DNA from: Planctomycetales bacterium
GTDB lineage: Bacteria > Planctomycetota > Planctomycetia > Planctomycetales > Planctomycetaceae
Assembly: GCA_020050375.1 (NCBI GenBank)
Contig: JAGVKR010000724.1
Span: 1 to 7,184 of the forward strand
Reading direction: 5' to 3'
DNA length: 7,184 nucleotides
Shown here: positions 1 through 5,702 of the stretch, piece by piece
Numbering within the stretch: the stretch's first letter is position 1
Layout of the letters: each line of letters opens with the position of its first letter
Translations under genes and position numbers: made by a program
Notes under the pieces: generated by a model
What the model was told of the DNA's origin: nothing
Databases searched by the model: none
Seen by the model: the letters and a program-made list of their open reading frames with translations, nothing else

Positions 1-606
1 CTGGCGAAACAGTGGGGGCGGGCGCCGCTGTTCGACACGGGGGCCTCGTTCGCGTTCGTGATTCTCGTGACGCTGCTCTTCGCGACGCTGGGAACGCTCG
101 TCCTCAATCACGAACAGGTCGTCCCGGCCAACAACGATCTCCTCAATGAGCAGGAAGCGTTCATGAGCGCCCTGCACCCCGAGCTGCGATGGGTTTACCG
201 GATGGGGGTCTTCCTCGCCTTCATCGGCACGCTCTACGGCGCGTTCGACGTTTACCGCCACACGCTCGTCGAGGCGGCCACGGCCATGTTTCCCAAATGG
301 ATCACACCCGAAAAAATCCCGCCGGTCCGCGTCGGCACGATCGTCTATTGCCTGCTGGGAGGGCTGACGATGATCTGGCTCCCGGAAAGCGTGGCGGGGA
401 CAATCATCAATCGGCTGACGTTCGGGAGCATCATCAGCGGCGCCGCCTCGTGCGGCCTGTGGTGCTTCGCCATGCTCTGGGCCGACCGCGTCCGCCTCCC
501 CGCCCCCCTGCGAATGAGCCGCACGATGCAGACGCTGACGCTCGTGGCGGGAATCGGAATGACACTACTGGGCATCATTACTTCCGTGGAATATTTTGTG
601 CCGTGA
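1..606 (+). CDS. Nramp-like divalent metal transporter, C-terminal part (5' truncated by window)
   Basis: The frame is open from base 1 to the TGA at 604-606, giving 201 residues with no start inside that looks real; the gene begins upstream of the window. It is a polytopic inner-membrane protein. About five hydrophobic segments are visible, near residues 15-37, 63-82, 105-126, 136-160 and 177-199, separated by short charged loops. The stretch FIGTLYGAFDVYRHT resembles the late transmembrane part of planctomycete Nramp-family proteins, which import Mn2+/Fe2+ with protons. The metal-binding DPGN-type motif of Nramp TM1 would lie upstream and cannot be checked, so the family call rests on weak C-terminal similarity recalled from knowledge. 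It could be another multi-pass transporter. The gene is followed 9 bases after its stop by a strong inverted repeat, which may end or stabilise its transcript. Confidence 0.6.
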   Translation: MAKQWGRAPLFDTGASFAFVILVTLLFATLGTLVLNHEQVVPANNDLLNEQEAFMSALHPELRWVYRMGVFLAFIGTLYGAFDVYRHTLVEAATAMFPKWITPEKIPPVRVGTIVYCLLGGLTMIWLPESVAGTIINRLTFGSIISGAASCGLWCFAMLWADRVRLPAPLRMSRTMQTLTLVAGIGMTLLGIITSVEYFVP

Positions 607-615
607 GGGGCGGAC

Positions 616-757
616 GGGACCGGGGAACTGGGACCGGGGACCAGGGAGTTGAGACTGGAAACTTGGTACTGTTCTGCGAAAGTCTGTTCACACGGCACTC
701 GGCTGCGCCTCGCATCTTAACAATTTCCCAGTTCCCCGGTCCCAGTTCCCCGGTCCC
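616..757. repeat. 25-bp perfect inverted repeat with 14-bp tandem units
   Basis: Bases 616-640 are exactly complementary to 733-757, leaving a 92-base loop. Each arm is made of tandem 14-base units: gggaccggggaact at 616-629 followed by a variant at 630-643, and cccagttccccggt repeated perfectly at 727-740 and 741-754. The structure starts 9 bases after the transporter stop and ends 15 bases before the next start, so it fills the intergenic region. In RNA it would form a very stable GC-rich stem. There is no T-run after it, so a classic intrinsic terminator is not supported. A dispersed intergenic repeat (REP/BIME-like) is the likelier reading. Confidence 0.85.
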
Positions 758-772
758 CCCTGCGGAGCTTCC
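685..772 (+). repeat. Intergenic repeat, copy 1
   Basis: This begins with tgttcacac at 685-693 and continues with gcactcggctgc, an aacaatt block and then C-rich tandem units. The same order of motifs recurs at 6805-6917 in front of a different gene. In both copies the C-rich part runs into a CGGAG Shine-Dalgarno-like sequence five bases before an ATG (GGAG at 764-767, ATG at 773). It overlaps the right arm of the inverted repeat at 616-757. Confidence 0.7.
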
Positions 773-1876
773 ATGCCCCCCACCACCTCCCCGCGCAACC
801 TCACCCTCGCCAGCTACAAACTCCACCGCCTCCGTCTGCCGCTGGCGATGCCGATCGGCGATTCGCAGGTGAAATTCGACGTCCATTGGATGACCGTCCT
901 CGAGCTTGTCACCGGCGACGGCCTGACCGGCGTCGGGTTCGATTTGCAGCAGGGGTGTCCCACGCCGGCGCTGGCGCAGCTACAGGCCCAATTCGAATAC
1001 AACATGTGGCCCGCGCTGCGGGGGGCGAATCCGTTCGGCGAAGCACTGCGCATCTCGCGCCCGCGCGGCGGAAATGTCGGTGCCGCGATCCTCCCGCTCG
1101 CCGTCGAAACGGCGCTCTGGGACCTGATGGGCAAAGCGCTCGACCTGCCCCTCTATCGCCTGCTGGGAGGAAAAGATCCCGAAGTCCCCGCGTACGGCAG
1201 CACGCTCGACTTCCACCTGAACGACGACGATTTCCGCCGCCGGCTCGGGGATTTCAAGCGGATGGGTTTTCGCGCGATCAAGATCAAGGTGGGGCATCCT
1301 GACGTCGAATGGGACTTGAAACGGCTCGGGATCGCCCGCGACGTGATGGGAGCCGGCGCCGACATCATGGTCGACGCCAACGAAGCCTGGTCGCCGAAAG
1401 AGGCGATCCGCCGCAGCCGCATCTACCGCGACTCGAGCTTCAACATCTTCTGGATCGAAGACCCGATCACCCGCGAAGACTACGCCGGCTACGCCCAGCT
1501 TCGCGGCGAAATCCCCTTCACGCGAATCAACACAGGAGAGTATCTCGGCTTCTCCGGCAAACGCCGTCTGCTCGAAGCGGGAGGCGTCGACGTCCTCAAC
1601 CTCCACGGCTCAATCGGCGCCTCCCGTGCCGCCGCCCACCTCGCCGGCGATTTTGGAATCCCCGTCTCCCTCGGCAACACGCTCCTGGAGCTCGGCGTCC
1701 ACCTCGCTGCCAGCCTCCCCGAAGTCCTCTACCTGGAATTCTCCGATCTCACCTGGAACAAAGTCGCGAAAGAGCCCGTGAAATTCGCCAACAGCAAAGC
1801 CATCGCCCCCGATCGGCCGGGGCATGGGATCGAACTAGATCGCGAGGCGCTCGCGCAGTTTTCGCAGTCGGAGTGA
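773..1876 (+). CDS. Enolase-superfamily protein (mandelate racemase / muconate lactonizing type)
   Basis: This 367-residue protein has full length for the family. An N-terminal capping domain (about residues 12-135) is followed by a TIM-barrel domain. Family signatures are clear: the KxK motif at K170 and K172 on strand 2 (AIKIKVG), and metal ligands D201 (DANEAW), E229 (IEDP) and E256 (NTGEY). Such enzymes abstract a proton alpha to a carboxylate using Mg2+ and either racemise, cycloisomerise or dehydrate the substrate. In a by-eye alignment to mandelate racemase the His-Asp dyad is not conserved: the His position holds N302 and the Asp position L277, with H278 next to it. The lysine opposite KxK in muconate lactonizing enzyme is also not evident. 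The substrate therefore cannot be assigned. The ATG at 773 is preceded by GGAG at 764-767. It is cytoplasmic and monocistronic as far as visible. Confidence 0.9.
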   Translation: MPPTTSPRNLTLASYKLHRLRLPLAMPIGDSQVKFDVHWMTVLELVTGDGLTGVGFDLQQGCPTPALAQLQAQFEYNMWPALRGANPFGEALRISRPRGGNVGAAILPLAVETALWDLMGKALDLPLYRLLGGKDPEVPAYGSTLDFHLNDDDFRRRLGDFKRMGFRAIKIKVGHPDVEWDLKRLGIARDVMGAGADIMVDANEAWSPKEAIRRSRIYRDSSFNIFWIEDPITREDYAGYAQLRGEIPFTRINTGEYLGFSGKRRLLEAGGVDVLNLHGSIGASRAAAHLAGDFGIPVSLGNTLLELGVHLAASLPEVLYLEFSDLTWNKVAKEPVKFANSKAIAPDRPGHGIELDREALAQFSQSE

Positions 1877-1908
1877 GGGATGCCCGGTGCTTCACGGGGA
1901 TTAGGTCG

Positions 1909-2457
1909 TCACGGTAAAGTAAGTTGGTCCATCCACCACTGAAACTCCGGCATCGTCGCGTTCGGGCGGAATTGGGCAAGTCGTTCGATGTCTTTGAGCG
2001 CCTTCACGAGTGTTGCTCGATCCGAGGCAGCATTTTCCGCCCATGCCTTCATGAGTTGTGGAGATGAGAGCACCGCCAGCCCGGCCTGCTGACCGATGCG
2101 GATCGCCTTTCGATCGTCGGTGGCGATCAGCCAGCCGCGCGACTCCGCCAAGGCCATGCACATGGCTTCGCCATCCGAGCGAAAAATCGTGGCGTATTGC
2201 GTAAACAGGTCCAACTCGGGTTGAATGTCGGGCTGACAGACTGTGAGTATGCCCGACGAAATCAGCGGGTTCAAATCGACGGGGACAAGGATGAGCTTCG
2301 TCGAATCAGTCGGGTCGGTCTGGCGGAGGAACTGCATCTCGCCCTTCACGGCGACCGGCAAGTGCCAAGCGTGGCCTGACGTCCGCAAGATAGCGTCACC
2401 GTGTCCAGATGTCAGAATGTCGATGAGGCAACACGTATCGATAGTGCCGGGGGGCAT
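1909..2457 (-). CDS. PIN-domain protein, probable toxin or effector nuclease
   Basis: The protein has 182 residues. PIN-domain features are visible: an N-terminal strand with D7 (TIDTCCLIDI), E40 (VKGEMQ), D95 and E97 (SDGEAMCMALAESRG) and a following strand ending in D114-D115 (LIATDDRKA). These acidic residues would form the Mg2+ site of a VapC-like ribonuclease. About 40 extra residues at the C-terminus (after about 135) are helical and not typical of minimal VapC proteins. The ATG at 2457 is preceded by AGGA seven bases upstream on the minus strand. The gene starts 18 bases after the stop of the XRE-ImmA/IrrE gene and is surely co-transcribed with it. Its place behind an HTH-peptidase gene matches known associations of PIN-like toxins with COG2856-type proteins. 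Toxicity itself is inferred, not shown. Confidence 0.8.
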   Translation of the reverse strand: MPPGTIDTCCLIDILTSGHGDAILRTSGHAWHLPVAVKGEMQFLRQTDPTDSTKLILVPVDLNPLISSGILTVCQPDIQPELDLFTQYATIFRSDGEAMCMALAESRGWLIATDDRKAIRIGQQAGLAVLSSPQLMKAWAENAASDRATLVKALKDIERLAQFRPNATMPEFQWWMDQLTLP

Positions 2458-2475
2458 GTCACATCCTTGCGAAAC

Positions 2476-3699
2476 TCACGAGACTCCGGTGAGAAGCGAC
2501 TTGCGAAAATCGAGCTGCATTTCGCGCTCTTCGCCCGTGCTGTCAACCAGTTCCCTGCTGGAGAGCGTATTGGCGACGATCTCTCGGGCGGTCACGACAT
2601 CGCAGCGCAGGAAATGAGCCAGATCGCTATCTCCAATGTCACCCCGCTCATAGGCACTCACCACCAGAAACTGATACCGCTCCGGGAACGGATGATCGTT
2701 AATGGGCTGTGGTCGCAGACCGAGCATCTCGGAAGCCTGCTTCGGGGCGAACTTTGACTCCTTGAGAAATTGCCAACTTCCCTTGGAGATCAGCCCCATT
2801 TGCTCAAGTCGCAATGCCATGGCTTCGACGGAGACGAAATAGAAGTGGCTCAGACGCCGGAGATCAGCCACCTGAAAGTCGTTCGTCGAACGTACAATGT
2901 CGTGAAACCGCTGTCGGACGCTCGTGGCGGGCATCAGGAAGGACAGTCCGAACGCCTCGGCGAAGCGCTCGTTGACTGGCTTCCGCCCCGGCATCTTCAG
3001 GTAATCGATGCCCGGTTTGAAGCGATCGACCAGCAGATGGCCGTACTCGTGCAGCATTGAGACGCGTCGCCGCTCGGCGGGATGCTTGCGATTGACGAGA
3101 ATGCAACAGCCGAGGTCCGACGTGTAGGCGTACATCCCGGCGATCGATGATGGGAGATCCCAGTAAAAGATCCGCAGCCCAACATCCCACTCCAACATGG
3201 CGCGAAGGTTGATGATCGGCTGGTCGCCGAGTCCGAGACGGCGCCGTTCCCGCGTGGCTTCTCCCTCAGCGAATTCGGCCGGATCAATATGGGCGTTCAG
3301 TGCGACTTCGGGCGGGTAGTTGAAGCGGAGCGGAGCGTTCATCATCCGCTCCAGCTCGAGGTAGTCTTCGGCCAGACGCTGGAATTCGACAATGGCGTTG
3401 TTCAACGCCGCTTCGTCGGTCCCCTTCATCTTCTCGGCGACCGCCCGAAGATGGGGTTGCAGGTCGACTATCGGTTCGGTCGGACGAACGAGATCGTGAA
3501 CCGTCCGACCGAGAAAAGCAGCAAGCTTGATGATCTCGTCGGACTTGGCCAGTCGTTCCCCCTTCTCGATGGCGATGTATGTGGGCCGACTGTACCCGAG
3601 GAAGACAGCCACCTCTTCCTGCGTCTTGCCCCGGGCTTTGCGAGCTTCGGCGATGCGTTGCCCGAGAATGCGCGGATCAATCATTTCAGGCTGAGGCAT
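2476..3699 (-). CDS. XRE helix-turn-helix + ImmA/IrrE-type zinc metallopeptidase fusion
   Basis: The protein has 407 residues. An N-terminal XRE/Cro HTH spans about residues 11-70 (RIAEARKARGKTQEEVAVFL, then YIAIEKGER). A helical linker follows (about 80-125). An ImmA/IrrE (COG2856) domain spans about 165-300, with the zinc motif HEYGH at residues 217-221 and the family's ERFAEAFGLSFLMP element at 244-257, where E244 is the probable third ligand. The C-terminal 100 residues are of unknown role. Relatives cleave a repressor under stress (ImmA, IrrE) or act as antitoxins or regulators of a neighbouring toxin; here the HTH could bind its own promoter. The start at 3699 has a strong AAGGAG site six bases upstream. 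A small gene ends 3 bases before this ATG and the PIN gene follows 18 bases after the stop, making a three-gene operon. Confidence 0.92.
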   Translation of the reverse strand: MPQPEMIDPRILGQRIAEARKARGKTQEEVAVFLGYSRPTYIAIEKGERLAKSDEIIKLAAFLGRTVHDLVRPTEPIVDLQPHLRAVAEKMKGTDEAALNNAIVEFQRLAEDYLELERMMNAPLRFNYPPEVALNAHIDPAEFAEGEATRERRRLGLGDQPIINLRAMLEWDVGLRIFYWDLPSSIAGMYAYTSDLGCCILVNRKHPAERRRVSMLHEYGHLLVDRFKPGIDYLKMPGRKPVNERFAEAFGLSFLMPATSVRQRFHDIVRSTNDFQVADLRRLSHFYFVSVEAMALRLEQMGLISKGSWQFLKESKFAPKQASEMLGLRPQPINDHPFPERYQFLVVSAYERGDIGDSDLAHFLRCDVVTAREIVANTLSSRELVDSTGEEREMQLDFRKSLLTGVS

Positions 3700-3702
3700 G
3701 GG

Positions 3703-3855
3703 TCACTCCTTGCTCCTGTCGCCCTTGCGGTTGTTGCGGGGCGAGCCACTTCGCCCAACGACGTGACACGACGCACCCTTTCGGACGAATTCAAAAGGTA
3801 CATCCCACCGTTTGGAGTAGGGGCCTCCGAGGTCCAGCGATTCGTTTTCGGCCAT
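3703..3855 (-). CDS. Small 50-residue protein of unknown function, first gene of the PIN/XRE-ImmA operon
   Basis: This is an open frame of 50 residues (MAENESLDLGGPYSKRWDVP at the start, a basic C-terminus ending RNNRKGDRSKE). No family is recognised. It is charged, with no membrane segment or signal peptide. Its TGA (3705-3703) lies 3 bases before the ATG of the XRE-ImmA/IrrE gene, suggesting translational coupling. An in-frame ATG at 3891 would add 12 residues, but the predicted transcription start (about 3889) falls at that codon, so I prefer the ATG at 3855, which has GGAA eight bases upstream. It could be an extra antitoxin-like component, a leader peptide, or simply an untranslated 5' leader read by chance. 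Confidence 0.5.
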   Translation of the reverse strand: MAENESLDLGGPYSKRWDVPFEFVRKGASCHVVGRSGSPRNNRKGDRSKE

Positions 3856-3895
3856 GATTGAGATTCCGTTTGGCACTCCTTGTTCACGCATGCCT

Positions 3896-3923
3896 ATTAT
3901 CGGCGTTCAATTTACAAAGTCAA
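3896..3923 (-). promoter_or_regulatory. Sigma-70-like promoter of the small ORF / XRE-ImmA / PIN operon
   Basis: On the minus strand, TTGACT (3923-3918) and GATAAT (3901-3896) are separated by 16 bases, each with 5 of 6 consensus bases. The predicted start of transcription is near 3889, leaving a leader of about 35 bases before the ATG at 3855. TTTACA (3911-3916) and TGTAAA (3950-3955) form a short inverted repeat around the -35 region that may be an operator, though six-base arms can arise by chance in AT-rich DNA. Confidence 0.55.
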
Positions 3924-4094
3924 TTATTATCATTAAATTAGTGTCAAAATGTAAAGTTGATTGGGTGGCGGATGTTGCGATGGCAGTCGCGGTCGAGGTT
4001 TCGGTGAGATATTACATAAGATATTTTACAATATGAGGTTAAGTTAATTCATTGTGCTTGAATTCTCGGCCGCAAATGATGCGCAGATCGCTCG
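3902..4094. other. AT-rich intergenic spacer
   Basis: This stretch is much richer in A and T than the genes around it and contains no convincing coding frame. Near 4008-4030 it holds an imperfect direct repeat (AGATATTACA and AGATATTTTACA) and a small palindrome (ATATT-TTAC-AATAT at 4021-4034). It separates the end of the orphan XRE gene from the promoter of the PIN operon. No intrinsic terminator is evident. Confidence 0.5.
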
Positions 4095-4424
4095 TCACCG
4101 AACGCCGACCGCACGCCGCCGAGAAGGCGGTCGTTTCCGAGTCGGGGCGACGCTATAAGCCAGCTCGAACCCCAGGGTTTCTGAGATGATTCGATCGGCG
4201 CGTTCGATCGTCACGCCGTGGTAGTCGTTGCGTTCGTCGCGGGAGACCTGCGACTCGTGGACGCCGAGCCGCAGGGCGAGCTCCCGCTGGCTCAGGCCGC
4301 TGACGATCCGCAGAGCGATGAGAATCTGCCCGAGCTCCTGAAACCGGGCCAGTTCCTTTTTGTCTCCGCGACGGACACGCTCGTAGGTCCAAGCCTCTTC
4401 CTGCAATTGCGTGTGAAATGTCAA
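4095..4424 (-). CDS. Small XRE-family HTH regulator, start uncertain, possibly 5'-truncated
   Basis: From a TTG at 4424 the protein has 109 residues. An XRE HTH spans about residues 32-84 (ILIALRIVSGLSQRELALRL, then GVHESQVSRDERNDYHGVT), followed by a basic tail rich in Arg and Pro. As I recall them, relatives carry about 50 more residues at the N-terminus, mostly helical, before the block corresponding to FHTQLQEEAWTYERVRRGD. Here the upstream codons show no such sequence. The frame stays open to an ATG at 4586, but that extension is antisense to the start of the RES gene and looks non-coding. Other possible starts are GTG at 4505 or none at all. No Shine-Dalgarno supports TTG 4424. The gene is divergent from the RES toxin gene and may repress it, or may be the remnant of another toxin-antitoxin module. 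Confidence 0.7.
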   Translation of the reverse strand: MTFHTQLQEEAWTYERVRRGDKKELARFQELGQILIALRIVSGLSQRELALRLGVHESQVSRDERNDYHGVTIERADRIISETLGFELAYSVAPTRKRPPSRRRAVGVR

Positions 4425-4435
4425 GAGCCGCGTAT

Positions 4436-4464
4436 TTGACGGCAGAGAGCGAGCATGGTCTGAT
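4436..4464 (+). promoter_or_regulatory. Possible promoter of the RES gene
   Basis: TTGACG (4436-4441) is followed after 17 bases by TCTGAT (4459-4464), which matches the -10 consensus at four of six bases. It lies about 40 bases before the RES start at 4507 and overlaps the 5' end of the divergent XRE gene. The call is weak because the -10 is poor. Confidence 0.3.
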
Positions 4465-4506
4465 CGGGCGCAATTGTTCTCGTCACGCCCAAGGAAACGA
4501 TGCACG

Positions 4507-5094
4507 ATGCCTGAGCATCCACGCAGCGCTGAACTCCGCGAAGCAATGCAGAACTGTCTGAAATTTGTGGCTCCCTGGTCAGGCACGATCTATCGCTTTA
4601 CGACCGTGCGTTACGCCAGCCGCAGTGACATGCTATCGGGAAGAGGGAGCCGCGCCTCTGGCGGACGATGGAATCCGCCCGGCCAGTTCGATTGCGTGTA
4701 TGGCAGTCTCGAACCCGGTACTGCAACGGCGGAGTCGTTGGGAATGTCATCCGCATTCGGGATTCCACCGGCAAAGATGCCGCCCCGGATGTTCGTGGCA
4801 ATCGACGTTCAGCTTCAGGCCGTGTTGGACGTTCGAGATAAGCGGGTATCGGCCTTCCTTCCAGTATCGGAAAGAGATCTGATCGGACCCAATTGGATCG
4901 CCCTTCAGGATGCGGGGCAAGAGGCACTATCCCAAGCCGTTGGGCGCATCGCGTGGGAATTGAAATTCGAGGCGTTGCTCGTTCCATCAGCGCGAGTCCC
5001 CGGCGGAGCGAATCTCGCGCTGTTTCCAGGTCGACGACGGAAGGGGAGTTCCTGGAAAATCCAGGGGGCGAGAGATTTACCCAAGGAGTCGTAA
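4507..5094 (+). CDS. RES-domain toxin (NAD+-degrading type)
   Basis: The protein has 195 residues and belongs to the RES family by its conserved pattern: R30 in the opening IYRF, then SGGRWNPPG (R54), CVYGSLEPGTATAE with Y65 and E76, and VPSARVPGGANLALFP with S161. These include the Arg, Glu and Ser for which the family is named. Characterised members (for example MbcT of Mycobacterium tuberculosis and Res toxins of proteobacteria) deplete cellular NAD+ and are held inactive by a Xre antitoxin with a DUF2384 domain. The ATG at 4507 has AAGGAA ten bases upstream; an ATG at 4500 runs into a stop after four codons. An in-frame ATG at 4474 would add 11 residues but lies upstream of that ribosome site. 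The likely antitoxin is the next gene, on the opposite strand, whose stop is 4 bases away. All key residues seem intact, so the toxin is probably functional. Confidence 0.9.
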   Translation: MPEHPRSAELREAMQNCLKFVAPWSGTIYRFTTVRYASRSDMLSGRGSRASGGRWNPPGQFDCVYGSLEPGTATAESLGMSSAFGIPPAKMPPRMFVAIDVQLQAVLDVRDKRVSAFLPVSERDLIGPNWIALQDAGQEALSQAVGRIAWELKFEALLVPSARVPGGANLALFPGRRRKGSSWKIQGARDLPKES

Positions 5095-5098
5095 CGGA

Positions 5099-5536
5099 TC
5101 AAGCCGGCACGCCCGATTCGACCAAATGAACCATTCGCCAGATGCGGTCCACTTCACCGCGTTCGATGACCTCGATCGGTTTGAGCCCGTCGAAGGCGGA
5201 ATTCGGCGTTTGCAGCCACTCGCCGACAAAATCTTCCTTCATGATCTGCAGCAGGCCGTTTTGCAGCCGTTCGAGTTCGACGATCCGCTGTCGGCTGGCG
5301 TCACTCAGCGTCTTGCCGGTCTCCCATTCGGCGATGGCCCGCTCGGAATAGCCTGAGAGCCGCGAAAACACCTTGCGGCTCAGACCGAAGCGCTGGCGGA
5401 GGGAAAGCGCTCTCAAAGGCAGAACCGAATCGCCCCGCTTGATCGCTTCAAAAACGACAGGCTTCCGGGCTTTTGTGGCCGAGGAAGTCCGCAGGCGGCT
5501 TGGCGTCTTTGATAGGGGCTTTTTTCGAGTCGTCAC
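5099..5536 (-). CDS. Xre antitoxin with DUF2384 (MbcA/ParS-type) toxin-binding domain
   Basis: The protein has 145 residues. A basic, disordered-looking N-terminus (1-28) is followed by an HTH region (about 42-92: LRQRFGLSRKVFSRLSGYSE, then AIAEWETGK) and a C-terminal domain (about 94-143) with the family pattern WLQTPNSAFDGLKPIEVIERGE, continuing to VHLVESGVP. This matches antitoxins that cap the active site of RES toxins and repress their own promoter. The start is GTG at 5536 with GAGGA a few bases upstream. It is convergent with the RES gene (4 bases between stops) instead of preceding it in an operon. Its promoter region carries strong inverted repeats. The pairing with the adjacent RES gene is inferred from domain logic. 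Confidence 0.9.
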   Translation of the reverse strand: MTTRKKPLSKTPSRLRTSSATKARKPVVFEAIKRGDSVLPLRALSLRQRFGLSRKVFSRLSGYSERAIAEWETGKTLSDASRQRIVELERLQNGLLQIMKEDFVGEWLQTPNSAFDGLKPIEVIERGEVDRIWRMVHLVESGVPA

Positions 5537-5544
5537 AAATCCTC

Positions 5545-5583
5545 ACTTTCGATTGATATTATCCGCCGTTCTCCATCGAAAGT
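5545..5583. promoter_or_regulatory. Operator-like 9-bp perfect inverted repeat around the xre promoter
   Basis: ACTTTCGAT at 5545-5553 and ATCGAAAGT at 5575-5583 are perfect inverted copies, 30 bases centre to centre, about three helical turns. On the minus strand one half-site overlaps the -35 element and the other lies just past the -10. This is the expected layout for autoregulation by the dimeric or higher-order Xre antitoxin encoded directly downstream. Confidence 0.7.
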
Positions 5584-5586
5584 CAA
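5558..5586 (-). promoter_or_regulatory. Sigma-70-like promoter of the xre antitoxin gene
   Basis: On the minus strand TTGACT (5586-5581) and GATAAT (5563-5558) are separated by 17 bases. The same two hexamers occur in the promoter at 3896-3923, and the two promoters also share TTGACTTT and GAACG before the -10. Predicted transcription starts near 5551, only about 15 bases before the GTG at 5536, giving a very short leader that still includes the GAGGA ribosome site. Confidence 0.6.
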
Positions 5587-5588
5587 GT

Positions 5589-5618
5589 AGTTATACATGC
5601 AAAAATGCATGTATAACT
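5589..5618. promoter_or_regulatory. 13-bp perfect palindrome upstream of the xre promoter
   Basis: AGTTATACATGCA at 5589-5601 and TGCATGTATAACT at 5606-5618 are exact inverted copies around AAAA. It lies 2 bases upstream of the xre -35 element and 85 bases beyond the end of the gene at 5703. A further ATGCA occurs at 5621-5625. It is AT-rich and has no T-run after it, so a protein-binding site is likelier than an intrinsic terminator. Confidence 0.75.
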
Positions 5619-5702
5619 GTATGCAGCGATGCGACCGAGGAATTGTTCGTTTTCACGGCATGGTCGAAGGAGGGCGCAGAGTAATTCGTGCCGGCCGATG
5701 GT

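Noticed and set aside
189..872. 227-residue plus-strand open frame overlapping the transporter end and the enzyme start
   Set aside because: It is rich in Arg, Pro and His and crosses the intergenic repeat, in a different frame from two better genes; a typical GC-rich shadow.
980..1606. 208-residue minus-strand frame inside the enolase-family gene
   Set aside because: It is antisense to a gene with clear catalytic motifs and has no family signature.
3289..3861. 190-residue plus-strand frame opposite the XRE-ImmA/IrrE gene
   Set aside because: It is antisense to the HTH domain and promoter-proximal small gene, with no recognisable domain and no ribosome site.
5051..5065. CCTGGA-AAA-TCCAGG hairpin near the RES 3' end as a terminator for xre
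   Set aside because: Six-base arms, inside the RES coding region and with no T-run on the relevant strand; it may be chance.
5589..5618. Palindrome as part of a CRISPR-like or tandem array
   Set aside because: Only one full palindrome, with no regularly spaced repeats or spacers.
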